This document shows, piece after piece, positions 49,926 through 61,765 of a DNA stretch of 64,000 nt. The translations under genes were made by a program, and so were the position numbers. The DNA is from Styela clava (taxonomy: Eukaryota > Chordata > Ascidiacea > Stolidobranchia > Styelidae): assembly GCF_964204865.1 (NCBI RefSeq), contig NC_135255.1, positions 3,472,001-3,536,000 of the forward strand. The letters are read 5' to 3'. The notes beneath the pieces are model-generated. The model did not search any database. It was given only the letters and a program-made list of their open reading frames with translations, and was not told the origin of the DNA. The stretch's first letter is position 1; each line of letters begins with the position of its first letter.

Positions 49926-52723
49926 GGTTTTGATTTTCAATACAGAAATAGATACAGCAGTCAAAGCTACATGAAATAAATGTATAAATAAGGATTTATA
50001 ATCTGGTAAAAAAAAGACGCAAAACATTTTTAAGATGAAATAAAATGTAATTCTAAGTAAATTTTGCAGGCAATACTCTTCATTTTAAAGTGTTACAATT
50101 AAACTTTAAATTTTAATCATAATCCATGACATCGTTTCAATATTTTAATCGTAAATATTTCAATCTGTAAATCAAAATTTAGGTACGCTTCCTGTGTAAG
50201 TAGTTCAAGCCTTTATATTAAACAGAAGATCCAGAAAGTTTGGTCCGCATTATCAAAAACTCATAATAACTTTCTCGACAAATAATTTGGGGCGTGCAAA
50301 ATAAATAAATCTTATCATTTTTTAGCCCCTCCTATCATCATGTCTTACTGAAGTTCACAGTTGCTATCGATTCGGTTCATAGTAACGCTGAAGTTTCAGT
50401 TGAAAAACAATATGAGAACTAAATTTAAAAGAAGAAATCAAAATAATATATATTCTCAAATATTTCAAAGACTGCTCGAAAATTTTTGTGTAAAATTTTC
50501 CAACATGACAACATTTAAAATATATTGTAACAAAAATTTCAATGGGAATTGTTTTTTAAAATTGTAAACAGATATATATATATATATATATATACATTTT
50601 TCGGCATCACGTTCATATGATTGCCTCAGGGTATTCGTAACAAAAATCAAACAATTAATCTGAATGACGTTGTCCTGCACACACTATCTATTCTGCCTAT
50701 ATCTGCTCTACTACATAAATCCATTTAACTGGTTTAAAACACTGTATATCTTACACGAAAAAAGAACATGACTACGCCACACCAGGCTTTTACGTTTTTT
50801 CAAACATTTGTGGGGTCTATTTTACACTTTTAACATTTGCCGCACCGTGAACTGTAAGTTCGCAGTCACATATACTCGGAACAAATTCGAAAGTTAGCTA
50901 TGCTGAACAAGCTTTCAAGAATTTTCAACAAATTACTCTTTGAAACCTACAACATGCTAGCTAGACTGAAGACTTCACAGAATTTAAAATCATGGTCGAA
51001 AGTCAGTTAAATCGAGTATCTTGTTTCGCGCTTTCTTTAGGTTTGACGCGCTTTTTGCGTACGTGTTTAGCGTGACGTTGAGTTTTGGGAAGCGCTAAGT
51101 CGTCATGTGATTGTAAATGTTCTCAATTATATAATTCGAACTGAATAAAGATCTCACTGTTGGCTAGCTTGATTTAAAGTAAACTGAAAATTTATTTGTC
51201 GTTCCTATTAGTATCGGAATAGAGAAAATGTCTTAATTGGTGGTATGCGTGGTTGGTGGTTTGTACGTGTGTCATAGTTCCGCCGTAGGTAAAAATATTT
51301 TACGATAAACTTAGTTTGTAGCGGTTTTATCACCAGTGGCCGATTAATAGCGTATGCAAGAATGAATTTCATTTTGATTATTGTGACTAACACATTCTTC
51401 ATGAATTGTACGATCAGCTGTTGTGAGGTATAGTGAGTTGTGACATCCGGACTGTAGCCGGAGATAAAACTTTATATACAACGAACTCTGCTGGTATCGT
51501 TACCGACACATAACATGTAGGGGCGACCACTAAATGATGCCAAACCCGGATCCATTTATTAAAACTATATTTCTTTGAAGTACATATTTATATTTTATTT
51601 ATAAAACGTTTTACAAATTTACTGTTCGCGGGAGAACACGTCCTAATTTCGCTATCCAACCTGTCTAAGGCTGCTTAACCTGGCTTGCGATTCTTCTACT
51701 ATGTAACAGAATAAAACGTGAGTAAAATTACTTTTCACTAAACTTAGATTTGATTAGTTTGTTCTAACACTTGCCATAATGTAATATTATAATAAATAAA
51801 TTAATATAATTTTATAAAAATTTTGAGTAAACGTACTTGAGCGGAACGAACCCCACTGACTCCCCCAGAGGTAAGCACAAAATATTTATGATGCCAAATA
51901 TATATATATGTTACACAATCGAATTGATCCAGATAGCAGATAATATTCTAAATACGAGTGTACGATTGAAATCTAAATTGATACTACTACGTAAATACAA
52001 TAACCTACTTCGCAACTCTCGTCCGATTGCGGGAAATGCGTCATCATTATCTTTGACATATACGCGACGCTTAGCATGGAAGCTCGCCACGATTATCTAC
52101 CAAAAGGAAACAAAGTTTCAATTCATTCAACATGCTATTAATGATTAGGGGTTAAAATCACATTGAAATCCATAGTAATCATAATATCAGCATTGTCGTG
52201 GACTTGAAATTTTGTCGTTTTCAAGAGGTAATGTAACAACACGAAATAGCTCGTCGGCGAGTTATGAATGCGCAATAGGAGAATTGAGAGCATTTTTAAA
52301 ATCGCCGAAAACTTCAGAAACTAAGCTTCGCTTTGTTCGGTTTGGGCAAAAAGTATAAAACAGATTGCCTGGAGAAATGGACATCAGTTGAAATTGCAGA
52401 AGATGTGTGTATATAAGCTTTCTAACGGTTTCACCCAACATTAAGTATATATTGAAAACGCCACTATAGAGTTAATTATAAACAATGGTAATTAGAACTT
52501 AACAATACGATTCATAGTGCCAGGGCGTGCCACATTGTTCAATGAAGTCTTGCTAAAAAATTCTATCTACGTTTTATCTAATAACCTTAGTAATGTATTC
52601 GACACTGTTATCTCGATTCCAACTCCAGCAAGCTTCTAACAATCTCTGATAGTAAACATGTACAGCAGATTTATTTATACATTCCTCAAACACAACAACC
52701 AAATATTTTATATTCAAGTCTAT
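49926..52723. other. Intergenic between sulfotransferase genes 1 and 2
   Basis: No gene recognised. A TA microsatellite lies at 50572-50594. The stretch 51410-51560 has somewhat higher GC than its surroundings and could be an LTR or other element edge, but no repeat partner or coding domain was found. Confidence 0.45.
50572..50594. repeat. TA dinucleotide microsatellite
   Basis: About 11 tandem TA units upstream of sulfotransferase gene 1. Confidence 0.85.
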
Positions 52724-52728
52724 TTATT
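52723..52728 (-). terminator. Polyadenylation signal AATAAA overlapping the stop codon
   Basis: On the minus strand the end of gene 2 reads GAATTGGAATAAATAGAC: the TAA stop lies inside AATAAA. A GT-rich stretch (GGTTGTTGTGTTTG) follows about 25 bases downstream, as expected for a cleavage site. This would give a 3' UTR of only some 20 bases if used. Confidence 0.55.
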
Positions 52729-55447
52729 CCAATTCGAAAATAAAATCCAAATCAGCATTTTCCATTTTGTCTTCGTACAATTTATCGAAGGCTTCATTTT
52801 GATTTAGAGTGAAATGATTTTTCCAATCGCCAACTTGCCCTTTTCTCATAAATTTCGATTTTTGAAAATCCCACCCATACTTTTTTGCGTGACTGTAATT
52901 GACTGTCTTATTTTTACTCATGCTGCTGAAACTGCAATGAGCGGTTATAGAGTCAACTTGATCTTGTGTCAAATCCTTCCCTAAAAATTCAGCAATTGAG
53001 ATAACTTCTTGTTTCAAATCTTTCTGCAGATTTTCATATGTTGTAAAATAAATTCTTTTATCCTCTTTAGCCTTCTGCAAGAAATATTAAATTGTTTTAG
53101 AATGCCTCACTGGTAAAGCAAATTTTCTCGTGAAAAACATGACGTCCTAAATCAGAGGCATTTGATTTTAGTATTGGGCAGTAAACTGGACATCCTTTAT
53201 TGAATAGCCGCAAGACTATTTCACAAGTCAGCAAGTTATAATATCGTGATAGCAGATAAAAGTCGATTATTTCATATGTAGATTAGCTTATATCCACACA
53301 ATTTGCAATTCCATGATGTCGTTTTAGGAATGCAATTCAACGGGTCACACACACTTAGACATAATATATATACTGCAATGTTTTATGCACTTACCTCCCA
53401 ATATGTCAACGCATGAGTGAAACAACTGCCCCAACCAACGTTCCCGGTACAAAAATTTGTCACAAATTCACTCCAACTGCCAGGATCCTCCATTCCCAGG
53501 TTCATTTGGTGGAAGAAATAAAAGGAAACACACAAGTCTTTCGGATTTCTTGCAACGTAGATTATTTTACATTCTTGACCTGATTCAGAAAAAATCTCCT
53601 GGGGTAGAAGTTCATAAGGGAGATGAGTCTTGATAATCCTAAAATATATGGAATATAAAAACTAACTACAATTAAAAATCAATTTCATTTAATATTCGTT
53701 ATGTTGCTCAATATTGCCTCTAATCAACGAGCTTAGTAATTCTTGAGGCAACGGCGTGAAGCAATAAGTTCGAACTTTTGCCGCAAAATTGCCTCAGTGA
53801 TATCATTCGGATGAAATAAGTCTGTCTGTGAGTCTACAAACCTTACCTACGACTATTAATCGGCCAAGATTCAATTGACTGTAATCCCTTATTCTCGGTG
53901 CCAATATCAATTGTTTCAATGAAAGGACTCCTCGCCGTCAGCGGAGAAGTTTTTGCAGTTTCAGTGTCAGCGTTATTGCAGATGAGCCACGTTATCTCTT
54001 GGACCCAAGTCGTCCCTAAAACAATATGAGTCAGGGCTTGCTTGTTGCTATTGGAATTCCAAAAGATAAATATACTAGATAATTATATTTACGATAGTTA
54101 ACTGATTGGTGCATGCAGTGCTGGCATTTATTCGCCACAATCTTTTTGATGGGAGTAGTCGACCATGTCTTCTGCTGTGGTTACAACACGAGTCAAATTT
54201 TTTGAATGGGCTATTAGCCCAGATCTATTGTTATTGTCACACCTGGTCAATTCAAAATTGAGTCTTTAACAAATTGAAGAAATCAGCATAATATAAATTT
54301 GTAATAGCTTTGCTTTGAGAAACGCAGATTACAAACCAGCTTTGGGGTAAGTGGCAATGAAAACATCATCTTTTCTGACTTTCAGCTTGAGAGCTGGTTC
54401 CAATATGATACCGTACATGGCGCTTGGAGCCATGAACCTCACGCCGTTAGGAGCCACGAGTTCCGTAGATTTTGGTCTCATTTTTTTGTTCAGTCCGGTT
54501 TTTACGAGAAAGGTCATCAATCCAGATCTTGACATGAAATTCATAACTGCAATTTCAAGAAAAATAATCTGACACTCCAAAAAGATTTGTTTATCCAAGG
54601 TTATTATTATTTCTTCCAATCACTTTACTGGGAAGTATGGACTTGTACCAATTTGTGAATATTCTAACTTAGAAGTTCGCAAACTGGGGTACATGTACCC
54701 CCAGGGGTACATTTCGTTATTCCAAGGGTCTTAATCGATTAAGCATTGGAATATTCTTTCCATAACATCCAATATGTCTTAAAATATTTTTAATATCTGA
54801 GAATAATAATTTAAAAACCTGAGTTTGTGAACTTCGGGGCAAGTCACATTCTCACTTCAGTAAAAGCAATATCTTCAACAACAATAAATATCAAGTCCAC
54901 ATTCGCAGTTCACGTGACTTATTTTTTCTAATCACACACACAAATCAAAACAACTGATTGATTGCTATACGAGAACAGTTCGATAGAAGCTAGCAATTTG
55001 CTCTAACACTATTTTCATATTTAGTACTGTAATTGTAACCAAATTTCTGTGTCAAAATATTGGGGGTACACGAGCCGACGAAGTGATCTATAAATTGTGC
55101 AAATGGTATCTATGAACAGAAAGTTTGGAAAACCCTGTTATAACTAACTAATTCTATGTCAATATGAGTATTATATACCTTAATCTTAATTTAAACATGT
55201 TTTATATATGCTATGTTTTGGGTATTGGCGGTTACAGCTACCTTTTCACAAATTACAGAACTAAATCACAAGTTTCATTATTGAAGACGGTCCATATTGA
55301 GTCAAGCTTTATTATATAATATTTCAGTAACATTTTACACTACATTTACTTACCATAATATACAACATCGACAGGTCTCATTGACCTCAGGTAAAGTACC
55401 GATATTAAAATTGCAACCGCAGTGAATAAAATAATGTAGAACAGCAT
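52724..55447 (-). CDS. Membrane-anchored SULT-type sulfotransferase, gene 2 (5 exons)
   Basis: Exons in coding order are 55354-55447, 54337-54546, 53847-54015, 53395-53638 and 52724-53074, giving 355 residues; intron phases are 1, 1, 2, 0 as in genes 1 and 3. Exon 1 encodes MLFYIILFTAVAILISVLYL then RSMRP, a hydrophobic stretch with a basic cluster after it. Exon 2 ends in YPKAG, completed as YPKAGTTW by exon 3 (about residues 97-104). Exon 4 has the catalytic histidine of KTHLP (163) and YVARNPKD with R188 and S196 for the PAPS 3'-phosphate. RKGQVGDWK lies at 316-324. Human SULT1A1 is 295 residues, so the extra length is the N-terminal anchor. No frame defect is seen. The acceptor substrate is unknown. 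Confidence 0.92.
54670..55137. mobile_element. hAT-like element in intron 1 of sulfotransferase gene 2
   Basis: The left end AGAAGTTCGCAAACTGGGGT and the right end AAGTTTGGAAAACCCTG are imperfect inverted partners. TTCTAACT (54662-54669) and TTATAACT (55138-55145) look like an 8-bp target duplication. The same element sits at the same place in gene 3, so it was there before the genes duplicated. Confidence 0.75.
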
Positions 55448-56150
55448 AATAACTACACTGAAATAAACTATAAAGTAAAATAAATGCAGGACGAATATTC
55501 AGTCTCGAGTATTTAACGTCAGTAACATTGCCGATTGCTATTAAGCAAAACTGCATATCTCATGTCCAAAACAAAAAGACATATACCGTTCATATGCTAA
55601 CGTTTACTCTGATGCTCTCGGCATATTACGTCATTATGTGTGACTAGTGCAATAGATTTGTGATAGAACATTTTTAAAGAATTGTATTTGTACTAAAACT
55701 GTGCTTCTCAAATTATAATATAATTGAGAATTCGAAAATGATATACGATTTGTTTACGAGCTATTTATATTTGTTCGAAATCATGCACTTTGTACACATA
55801 CTATATCACAAACTAAAAGCACCAAACCAAAAGTACAAATGGTTCACGTTTCAATATACCTAGCCTTTAATGAAACCAGCATAATATATGCATATATAAC
55901 AAATTCTGTGAGCAAACAGAAAACAGCTTAGCTTATTTGCCTGATTCTGTAATCATGGACCGTGACCATATTTGGTGATTGCCCTGGGGCAGCCAACTTC
56001 TATATTATGACGATCAATGTTGTAAACAAGTGTATGACAAGGCATTTTCTCACATGTGATGTCTTCCTCGAAATTTCCACGTTTGGAAACAAAATTCAGA
56101 ATTGCGCGATATTATAGACCCGCGGTCATAACTTTTGTTTAATTAACTAA
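55448..56150. promoter_or_regulatory. Conserved 5' flank of sulfotransferase gene 2
   Basis: Upstream of the exon 1 ATG this region aligns with 60605-61230 upstream of gene 3. It shares AGGACGAATATTCAGT, CATGGACCGTGACCATATTT and GGCATTTTCTCACATGTGA. It probably contains the promoter and 5' UTR, but no single element could be assigned. Confidence 0.6.
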
Positions 56151-56199
56151 ATAGTTTGAAGACCGTAAAAGCATTGTGGACAAAAATGTTATCTGAACA

Positions 56200-56335
56200 A
56201 GAGAGCTATGCTCAAATATATGGGCACGTAGCGCTACCTAGTGGCAAATTCGGATGACGTCATAGCACACAAAAAAACGAATCCCATGCAGCTCACCGGA
56301 ATATTTGAAATAAATAAAAGTAATAGCCTTCTTCA
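56200..56335. repeat. Dispersed repeat B, 5' part
   Basis: Matches 8690-8770: GAGAGCTATGCTCAAATATATGG, CACGTAGCGCTACC and GATGACGTCATAGC. It lies between genes 2 and 3. Confidence 0.65.
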
Positions 56336-56543
56336 TGTAAACTTCATAGTTTAAATGCAAGAAAATGTCCCGTCCATTACCTAATACAAACCTATCTATC
56401 AAAATACATGTGGGAACAGATAGGGTTCTTGTGTTAAAAAAGTATTTAAGTAGAGACTGCCAGTTGTTACAACATGGCTAGGATGTCGGGTAAATGTCAT
56501 CTACGACTGAAAAACATGGTCTAAATATAAAGCAATCAAGATG

Positions 56544-56549
56544 TTTATT
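56544..56549 (-). terminator. Polyadenylation signal of sulfotransferase gene 3
   Basis: AATAAA on the minus strand 50 bases after the stop codon. The same ATTAATAAACAT context is found behind gene 4. Confidence 0.6.
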
Positions 56550-56599
56550 AATATTCAGGTTAAATATGCAACATTACTCTTCTCAAAAACCCCGTGCTT

Positions 56600-59500
56600 T
56601 TAATCGAGTTCAAAAAGAAGTTTTAATCCAGTATTCTTCAATTTTTTTTCATACAATTCATCAAAAGCAATGTTTTGATTTAACGTAAAATAATTTTTCC
56701 AGTCTCCCACTTCTCCTTTCCTCATGAATTTGTAATTATCAAAATCCCATCCATATTTTGCCGTGTGAGTATAATTTGTTGTAATGTTGTTTCTCATATT
56801 GGTGAAATAACAGTGGGTTGTTATCGAATCAATTTGTTCATCCGTCAAATCTACAGCGAGAAACTTTGATAACGAAACTACTTCCCCTCTTAAATCCTTT
56901 TTCATTTTTTCGTAAGTTGTAAAATGAATACGTTTATCTGCTTGTGATTCCTGAAAACATAAAAAGAGTCTTAGCATAAAAACAAAATATAAATCTCTTC
57001 TAAATTCAGCCATAAGCAATGGTGAGGATGTGATCCTCAATACAAAACTTCAAACGGGGTCCCATGTCAGTGTCAGAGAGATAAATCTTTTTAATTGATA
57101 AATATAATTCGAATAAATCGTTTCGTTTTTATCTTTATGAAAGATACAATCAGCTCCCATGAGTGCTTCAGGAAACAGGTTTTAGAAAGTTTCGAAACTA
57201 TGAGGAATAGGCACCCTCCATACGAATTACCACCCCTTCTTCCATATTAGGATCTTGATTTAAGTGCCCTGAGTCTGGAACACGAAGTATAGTACCAACG
57301 GTTTCAATGTAGTAGAAACACGTTCAAATTATTAGACCTAATTTTAAGAACGAATAATCTCCTCATTGTTTCAAGGAACATACCTTCCAAAATTTTAAGG
57401 TGTGCGAAAACCAACTTCCCCAGGATACCCCTCCGGAACAGAATTTATCCAGAAAGTTATTCCAAGTTCCTGAGGATTCCATTGTTACATTCAAATGGTG
57501 AAAGAAATAATAAGAGACACACAGATCTTTTGGATTCCTTGCGACGTATATAATTTTACAGTTTTTGCCAGACTCCTTGGAAAGTTCCTCGGGTAATAGC
57601 TCGTACGGAAGATGCGTTTTTATTATCCTTCAGTAGGAGATATAATGATAATTCATGTTATGATCTATCGTTGAAACTTTTTAATATATATGAATTCAAG
57701 TATATTTATAACAAAGAGGTATCCCCGATAACATTCAAAATCTGTAAATTGGTAGCATACGAGAACTCGAAATCTTAAGAATAATTTTAACTTTATAGCT
57801 AATATTTTGAAAGAAATACAAGATTACGAATTGCATCATTACCTTTCGAATCTCAACTCAAAAGCGTTTTATGATATTGTCCAACAGCTCAGTACGTTTA
57901 AAATAGACTGTGCAAATTTCATGGTTTTGCATAATCCAATACGACATAAAATATATATAACTATTTAACCCGTAGGCCTACAACTAAAAAATACTTCATT
58001 TACTATTTGTTAAGTTGCTCAACATTGCCTTTAATCAACGGAATATTTGATTCAAGAAGTAACAGAATAAAGCAATAGTTTTTACTTTTTTGTGGCATTA
58101 TGTCTATACCTAACTTACACCAATATTTACATTTATTTCGAACTTTTGCCGCTAAAATGGGCCCACGATATCACTTGGATGAATGCCCTTTTGCGAGTCT
58201 ACAAACCTTACCTACGACTATTAATCGGCCAAGATTCGATTGACTGTAATCCCTTATTCTCGGTGCCAATATCAATTGTTTCAATGAAGGGACTCCTCGC
58301 CGTCAGCGGAGAAGATTTTGCAGCTTCAGTGTCAGCGTTATTGCATATAAGCCATGTTATCTCTTGGACCCAAGTCGTACCTAAAACAATATTGGAATTT
58401 CGGACCTCTTGAACTACGCGCACCAAGATGGCGCACAACCTGAACTCAAGTTGTGTACCAGGTTAGGGTTTAGGTTATGCGACATCTTGGTGCGCATACT
58501 TAGGAGTACCGGAATTTCAAATTTAGCTAACTGATCGATGCAAACAGTGCTGGTATGTTATTCGCCACAATCTGTTCGATGGTGTTAGCACCTATGGGCA
58601 CTGCTGCGGTTATAACAAGAGTCACTTTTTTAGGACGGGCTATTTGCAAAAATCTCTTGTTACTTTCACAGATAGTCAATTAAAAATTGAGTTATCAACA
58701 AATTGAAGAAATTAATATAAATTGAATTTGTAGGAACTTTGCTTTGTCCGAATCTATGAAGCATGTCATTTAATTTATAAGTAAATACTCTGTTAATCTA
58801 TTTGCTTCTATTATTTATATTTGTTTGGTTGTTAAACATTAAATGAAAAAATTAAGCGTTACATATCCCCAGGTATGTGAAAGTCCTAATTGCACCCTGA
58901 CCAGCATTATCAATTTTAATAAAACTTTATTGTTTCGCAAAATGCATATAGACTTTCCACAAACAGAAGAGTTGCATTGAGTCAATTTTAATGGCATATG
59001 GTATGTTGGACTAAACACAATGCATACAAACCAGCCTTGGGGTACGTGGCAATGAAAACATCATCTTTTCTGACTTTCAACTTAAGAGTTGGTTCCAATA
59101 TGATACCGTGGATAGCGCTTGGAGCCATAAACCTCACGCCGTTTGGTGCAACGAGTTCCGTAGATTTTGGTCTCATTTTTTTGTTCAGTCCAGTTTTTAC
59201 GAGGAAGCCTATCAGTCCAGATCTTGATATGAAGATCATAACTGCGAATTCATGAAAAATAATTGTAACACTCAAAATATATTTTTTTATTTTCAAAGTT
59301 GTTATTATTTCTTCTAATCACGTTACTGGGAAGTATATGCTTTGTATAGACTCCTAATGCATCAATTGAGCATATTCTAGTCCGGTTGTTCTCCAACTGG
59401 GGTACATGTAGGCTACCCCCAATGGTACATTTTGTCTTTTCAAGTGGTACATTAGATTAGGTATAGGGATATTCTTTCCATAACTTTCAATATATATGCC

Positions 59501-60604
59501 TTATAGTTTGAAGACTTGAGCATATGAACTTTTTAAGGAAGTCGCCTTTTCAGCTTTAACTACAACTACAGTAACTACCAAGTCTTTATTTGCAGTTCAC
59601 ATGACTAATTTTGTTCAATGACAGCATACAAGACAAAATTGATTGCTTCAAGAACCGTAGTTACGAAGGTGAGTAATCAAATACCGTCTTCCCCGCATAA
59701 AACAACATTCACGTCTCTTAGCCACTGTGAGAATAAAATCTACAGACCACGAGTTTACTCATTGTTTCCAACAAATGTGAAAATTGTATCACTTTCTTGA
59801 GGGATGGATTTTTAACATTGATTCTTGCTCACCTTATTGATACTTCGATACTCGGAATATGCTTAGCAAGAGTATTCGAGAAAAAGACCTAACAGTGTTT
59901 GTGTACAGAAATAAATTCAAAGCATTTCTGGCGAAACTTCAGCTGTGAGGGGGGTTTGCTCTGGCGGCAAATCCATGTTTAATACTGTAACCAGGTTTTG
60001 GTGTCAAAATTTTGGGGGTACACGAGCAGACAAACGATCTATAAATTTTTCAAAGGGTACCCATGAACTGGAAGTTTGAAATACCCTGTTCTAACGAGTA
60101 TACTCCTACCTCAGATGATAGTAAAATACTATATATACGTCCAAAAATAGGACATTTGAATAAAAAATCGGATGTGTTTGGCGAATTCTCTTTGTATACG
60201 AGTACTATTAATCTTAATTTTAATGTTTGTTTGATATAAAACCAATGCTGTGTTCTGAGTTCGGGCGGTTACAGCTACTGAGATTGCATACCATCGCAGA
60301 ATCTATCACAATTCTCATTATTGAAGATTGGGACCTCCAATAGTATGCGCACCAAGATGGCGCACAGCCTGAACATAGTAGGTGTGTACCGGTTAGGATT
60401 CAGGTTGTGCGACATCTTGGTGTGAATACTTCTGGAGCACCGAAGATGGTCCATGCTGTAATATAGAGTCATAGACTATTTAAAGAATATGTTACACTAC
60501 ATTTACTTACCATAATATACAACATCGACTGGTCTCATTGACCTTAGGTACAGTACTGATATTAGAATTGCAGCCGCAGTGAATAAAATAATGTAGAACA
60601 GCAT
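56600..60604 (-). CDS. Membrane-anchored SULT-type sulfotransferase, gene 3 (5 exons)
   Basis: Exons in coding order are 60511-60604, 59032-59241, 58212-58380, 57384-57627 and 56600-56950, giving 355 residues with the same exon lengths (94, 210, 169, 244, 351) as gene 2. Exon 1 encodes MLFYIILFTAAAILISVLYL, one residue different from gene 2 in this stretch. YPKAGTTW, the KTHLP histidine, YVARNPKD and RKGEVGDWK are all intact. The first three exons resemble gene 2 most, the last two resemble gene 4 most, so gene conversion or unequal crossing-over within the array is likely. Introns 1 and 2 each carry a small MITE absent from gene 2. It is predicted to be PAPS-dependent with an unknown acceptor. 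Confidence 0.92.
57198..57323 (-). other. Coding-like segment inside intron 4 of gene 3
   Basis: Between exons 4 and 5 the minus strand has an open frame reading ...ETVGTILRVPDSGHLNQDPN and ending in TAG. Gene 4 has a matching frame at 62361-62480. Over the 36 shared codons most differences fall in third positions and most of those are synonymous (for example GTT/GTC, CGT/CGC, TTA/TTG, GAT/GAC, GAA/GAG). That pattern indicates protein-level selection. No clear AG acceptor precedes it, and its family was not recognised. Confidence 0.5.
58402..58510. mobile_element. 109-bp palindromic hAT-type MITE in intron 2 of gene 3
   Basis: The arms GGACCTCTTGAACTACGCGC and, from the other strand, GGTACTCCTAAGTATGCGC both continue with ACCAAGATG. 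GGAATTTC at 58394-58401 is repeated at 58511-58518, an 8-bp target duplication. Gene 2 has a single GGAATTCC at the same place, the unoccupied site. It lies 21 bases from the exon 3 acceptor. Confidence 0.88.
59383..60088. mobile_element. hAT-like element in intron 1 of sulfotransferase gene 3
   Basis: Paralogous to 54670-55137: it shares CAACTGGGGTACATGTA at the left, GGGGGTACACGAGC inside the right end, and a terminal ACCCTG. Target-site remnants are TTCTAGTC (59375-59382) and TTCTAACG (60089-60096). It is about 240 bp longer than the gene 2 copy. Confidence 0.75.
60331..60441. mobile_element. 111-bp palindromic hAT-type MITE in intron 1 of gene 3
   Basis: Same family as 58402-58510: GGACCTCCAATAGTATGCGC at the left and GTGTGAATACTTCTGGAGCACC at the right, with ACCAAGATGGCGCACA inside. 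GAAGATTG (60323-60330) and GAAGATGG (60442-60449) are the target duplication. Gene 2 has a single GAAGACGG near 55291, the unoccupied site. Confidence 0.88.
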
Positions 60605-61230
60605 ATTAATTACATTGAAATAAGCTGTAAAGTAAAACAAATGCAGAACGAATATTCAGTCTTGGATATTTAACGTCAGCATAACGGTATATTCTCAAGT
60701 TCAAAACAACAAACGGAAGCATTTACCGTTTATTTGCAATCGTTTACTCTAGTGCTCTTGTCGTATTTTCTTGTCCACGTCATTATGCGTTGTTTGCGCA
60801 ATAGATTTGCGATCGAACCAAAACCGTGCATAGTATAGTCGCCAAGTTGGAAATGATATCAGATTCGTTAAAATGCTACTGCTGTATCTTCGAAATTATG
60901 CACTTTGCATATCTATTACATATATCACAAACTAAAACACAACTGGCTCACAATTTTAATATACCCGCCTGTTACAAAACAAACTTTGTATGCAAACAGA
61001 AAACAGCTTTGTTCATTTGCCGCATTCTGTATTCATGGACCGTGACCATATTTGATGACTGCTTCCCTACGGCGACCAACTTCCATTTTACGACGATCAG
61101 TATTGTAAACAATTGCATGGTAAGGCATTTTCTCACATGTGACTTCTTTCTCGGCATTTGCACGTTTGGAAACAGAATTCTGAATTGCCCGGTATTATAT
61201 ACTCGCGGTCAGCGCTTTTGTGCCCTTGGA
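60605..61230. promoter_or_regulatory. Conserved 5' flank of sulfotransferase gene 3
   Basis: Aligns with 55448-56150 upstream of gene 2, with the conserved CATGGACCGTGACCATATTT and CATTTTCTCACATGTGA words. It probably holds the promoter. The 137-residue open frame on the plus strand here is not preserved in the gene 2 counterpart. Confidence 0.6.
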
Positions 61231-61708
61231 GACCGATGAAGCATCGTGACCAAAATGCAGGGGTTATTTGAATAATGAGAGATAACGTAACTATGGCCAA
61301 CTCAAATATTAAAAATATATTTGAAAGGCCATACGCGATGACTGTGGAAAGTCGCAAAGGTCACAGAAGAAATAAATTGACTTTGTACCTGTGCTACACC
61401 AGATTGCTTTAGGCGATTGTAATTTGATAAATAAACGCTTTGATGTCTTCTACCAGAGAAAACGTGCTGTGAATTTCATCGTTTAGTTCCTATGCAAGAA
61501 TATGTCTCGGCCACTACCAGCTGTACTACCGAATCTTGATTACGAATTCTAGTATTGAAATATATGTAATAACAATTAGGATTCGTGCGTTAAGTAAAGA
61601 TATTTAAATGTCCAGCGGCCAGCTGTTACAACATGGTTGGGAATTTAGGATGTCGGATAAGCGTTAGCTACAATAGACAACATGGTCCATTCTATTGCGT
61701 TAAAAATG

Positions 61709-61714
61709 TTTATT
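61709..61714 (-). terminator. Polyadenylation signal of sulfotransferase gene 4
   Basis: AATAAA on the minus strand 52 bases past the stop, in the same ATTAATAAACAT context as gene 3. Confidence 0.6.
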
Positions 61715-61765
61715 AATATCCAGGTTACATATGAAACGCTAATCTTCTCAGAAAATTTGAGTTTC

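Noticed and set aside
51410-51560. Possible LTR edge or primer-binding region
   Set aside because: No paired repeat, no gag or pol motif and no clear primer-binding site within reach.
60826-61239. 137-residue plus-strand open frame upstream of sulfotransferase gene 3
   Set aside because: Lies in the duplicated promoter region; the counterpart upstream of gene 2 has no matching frame, and there is no domain motif.
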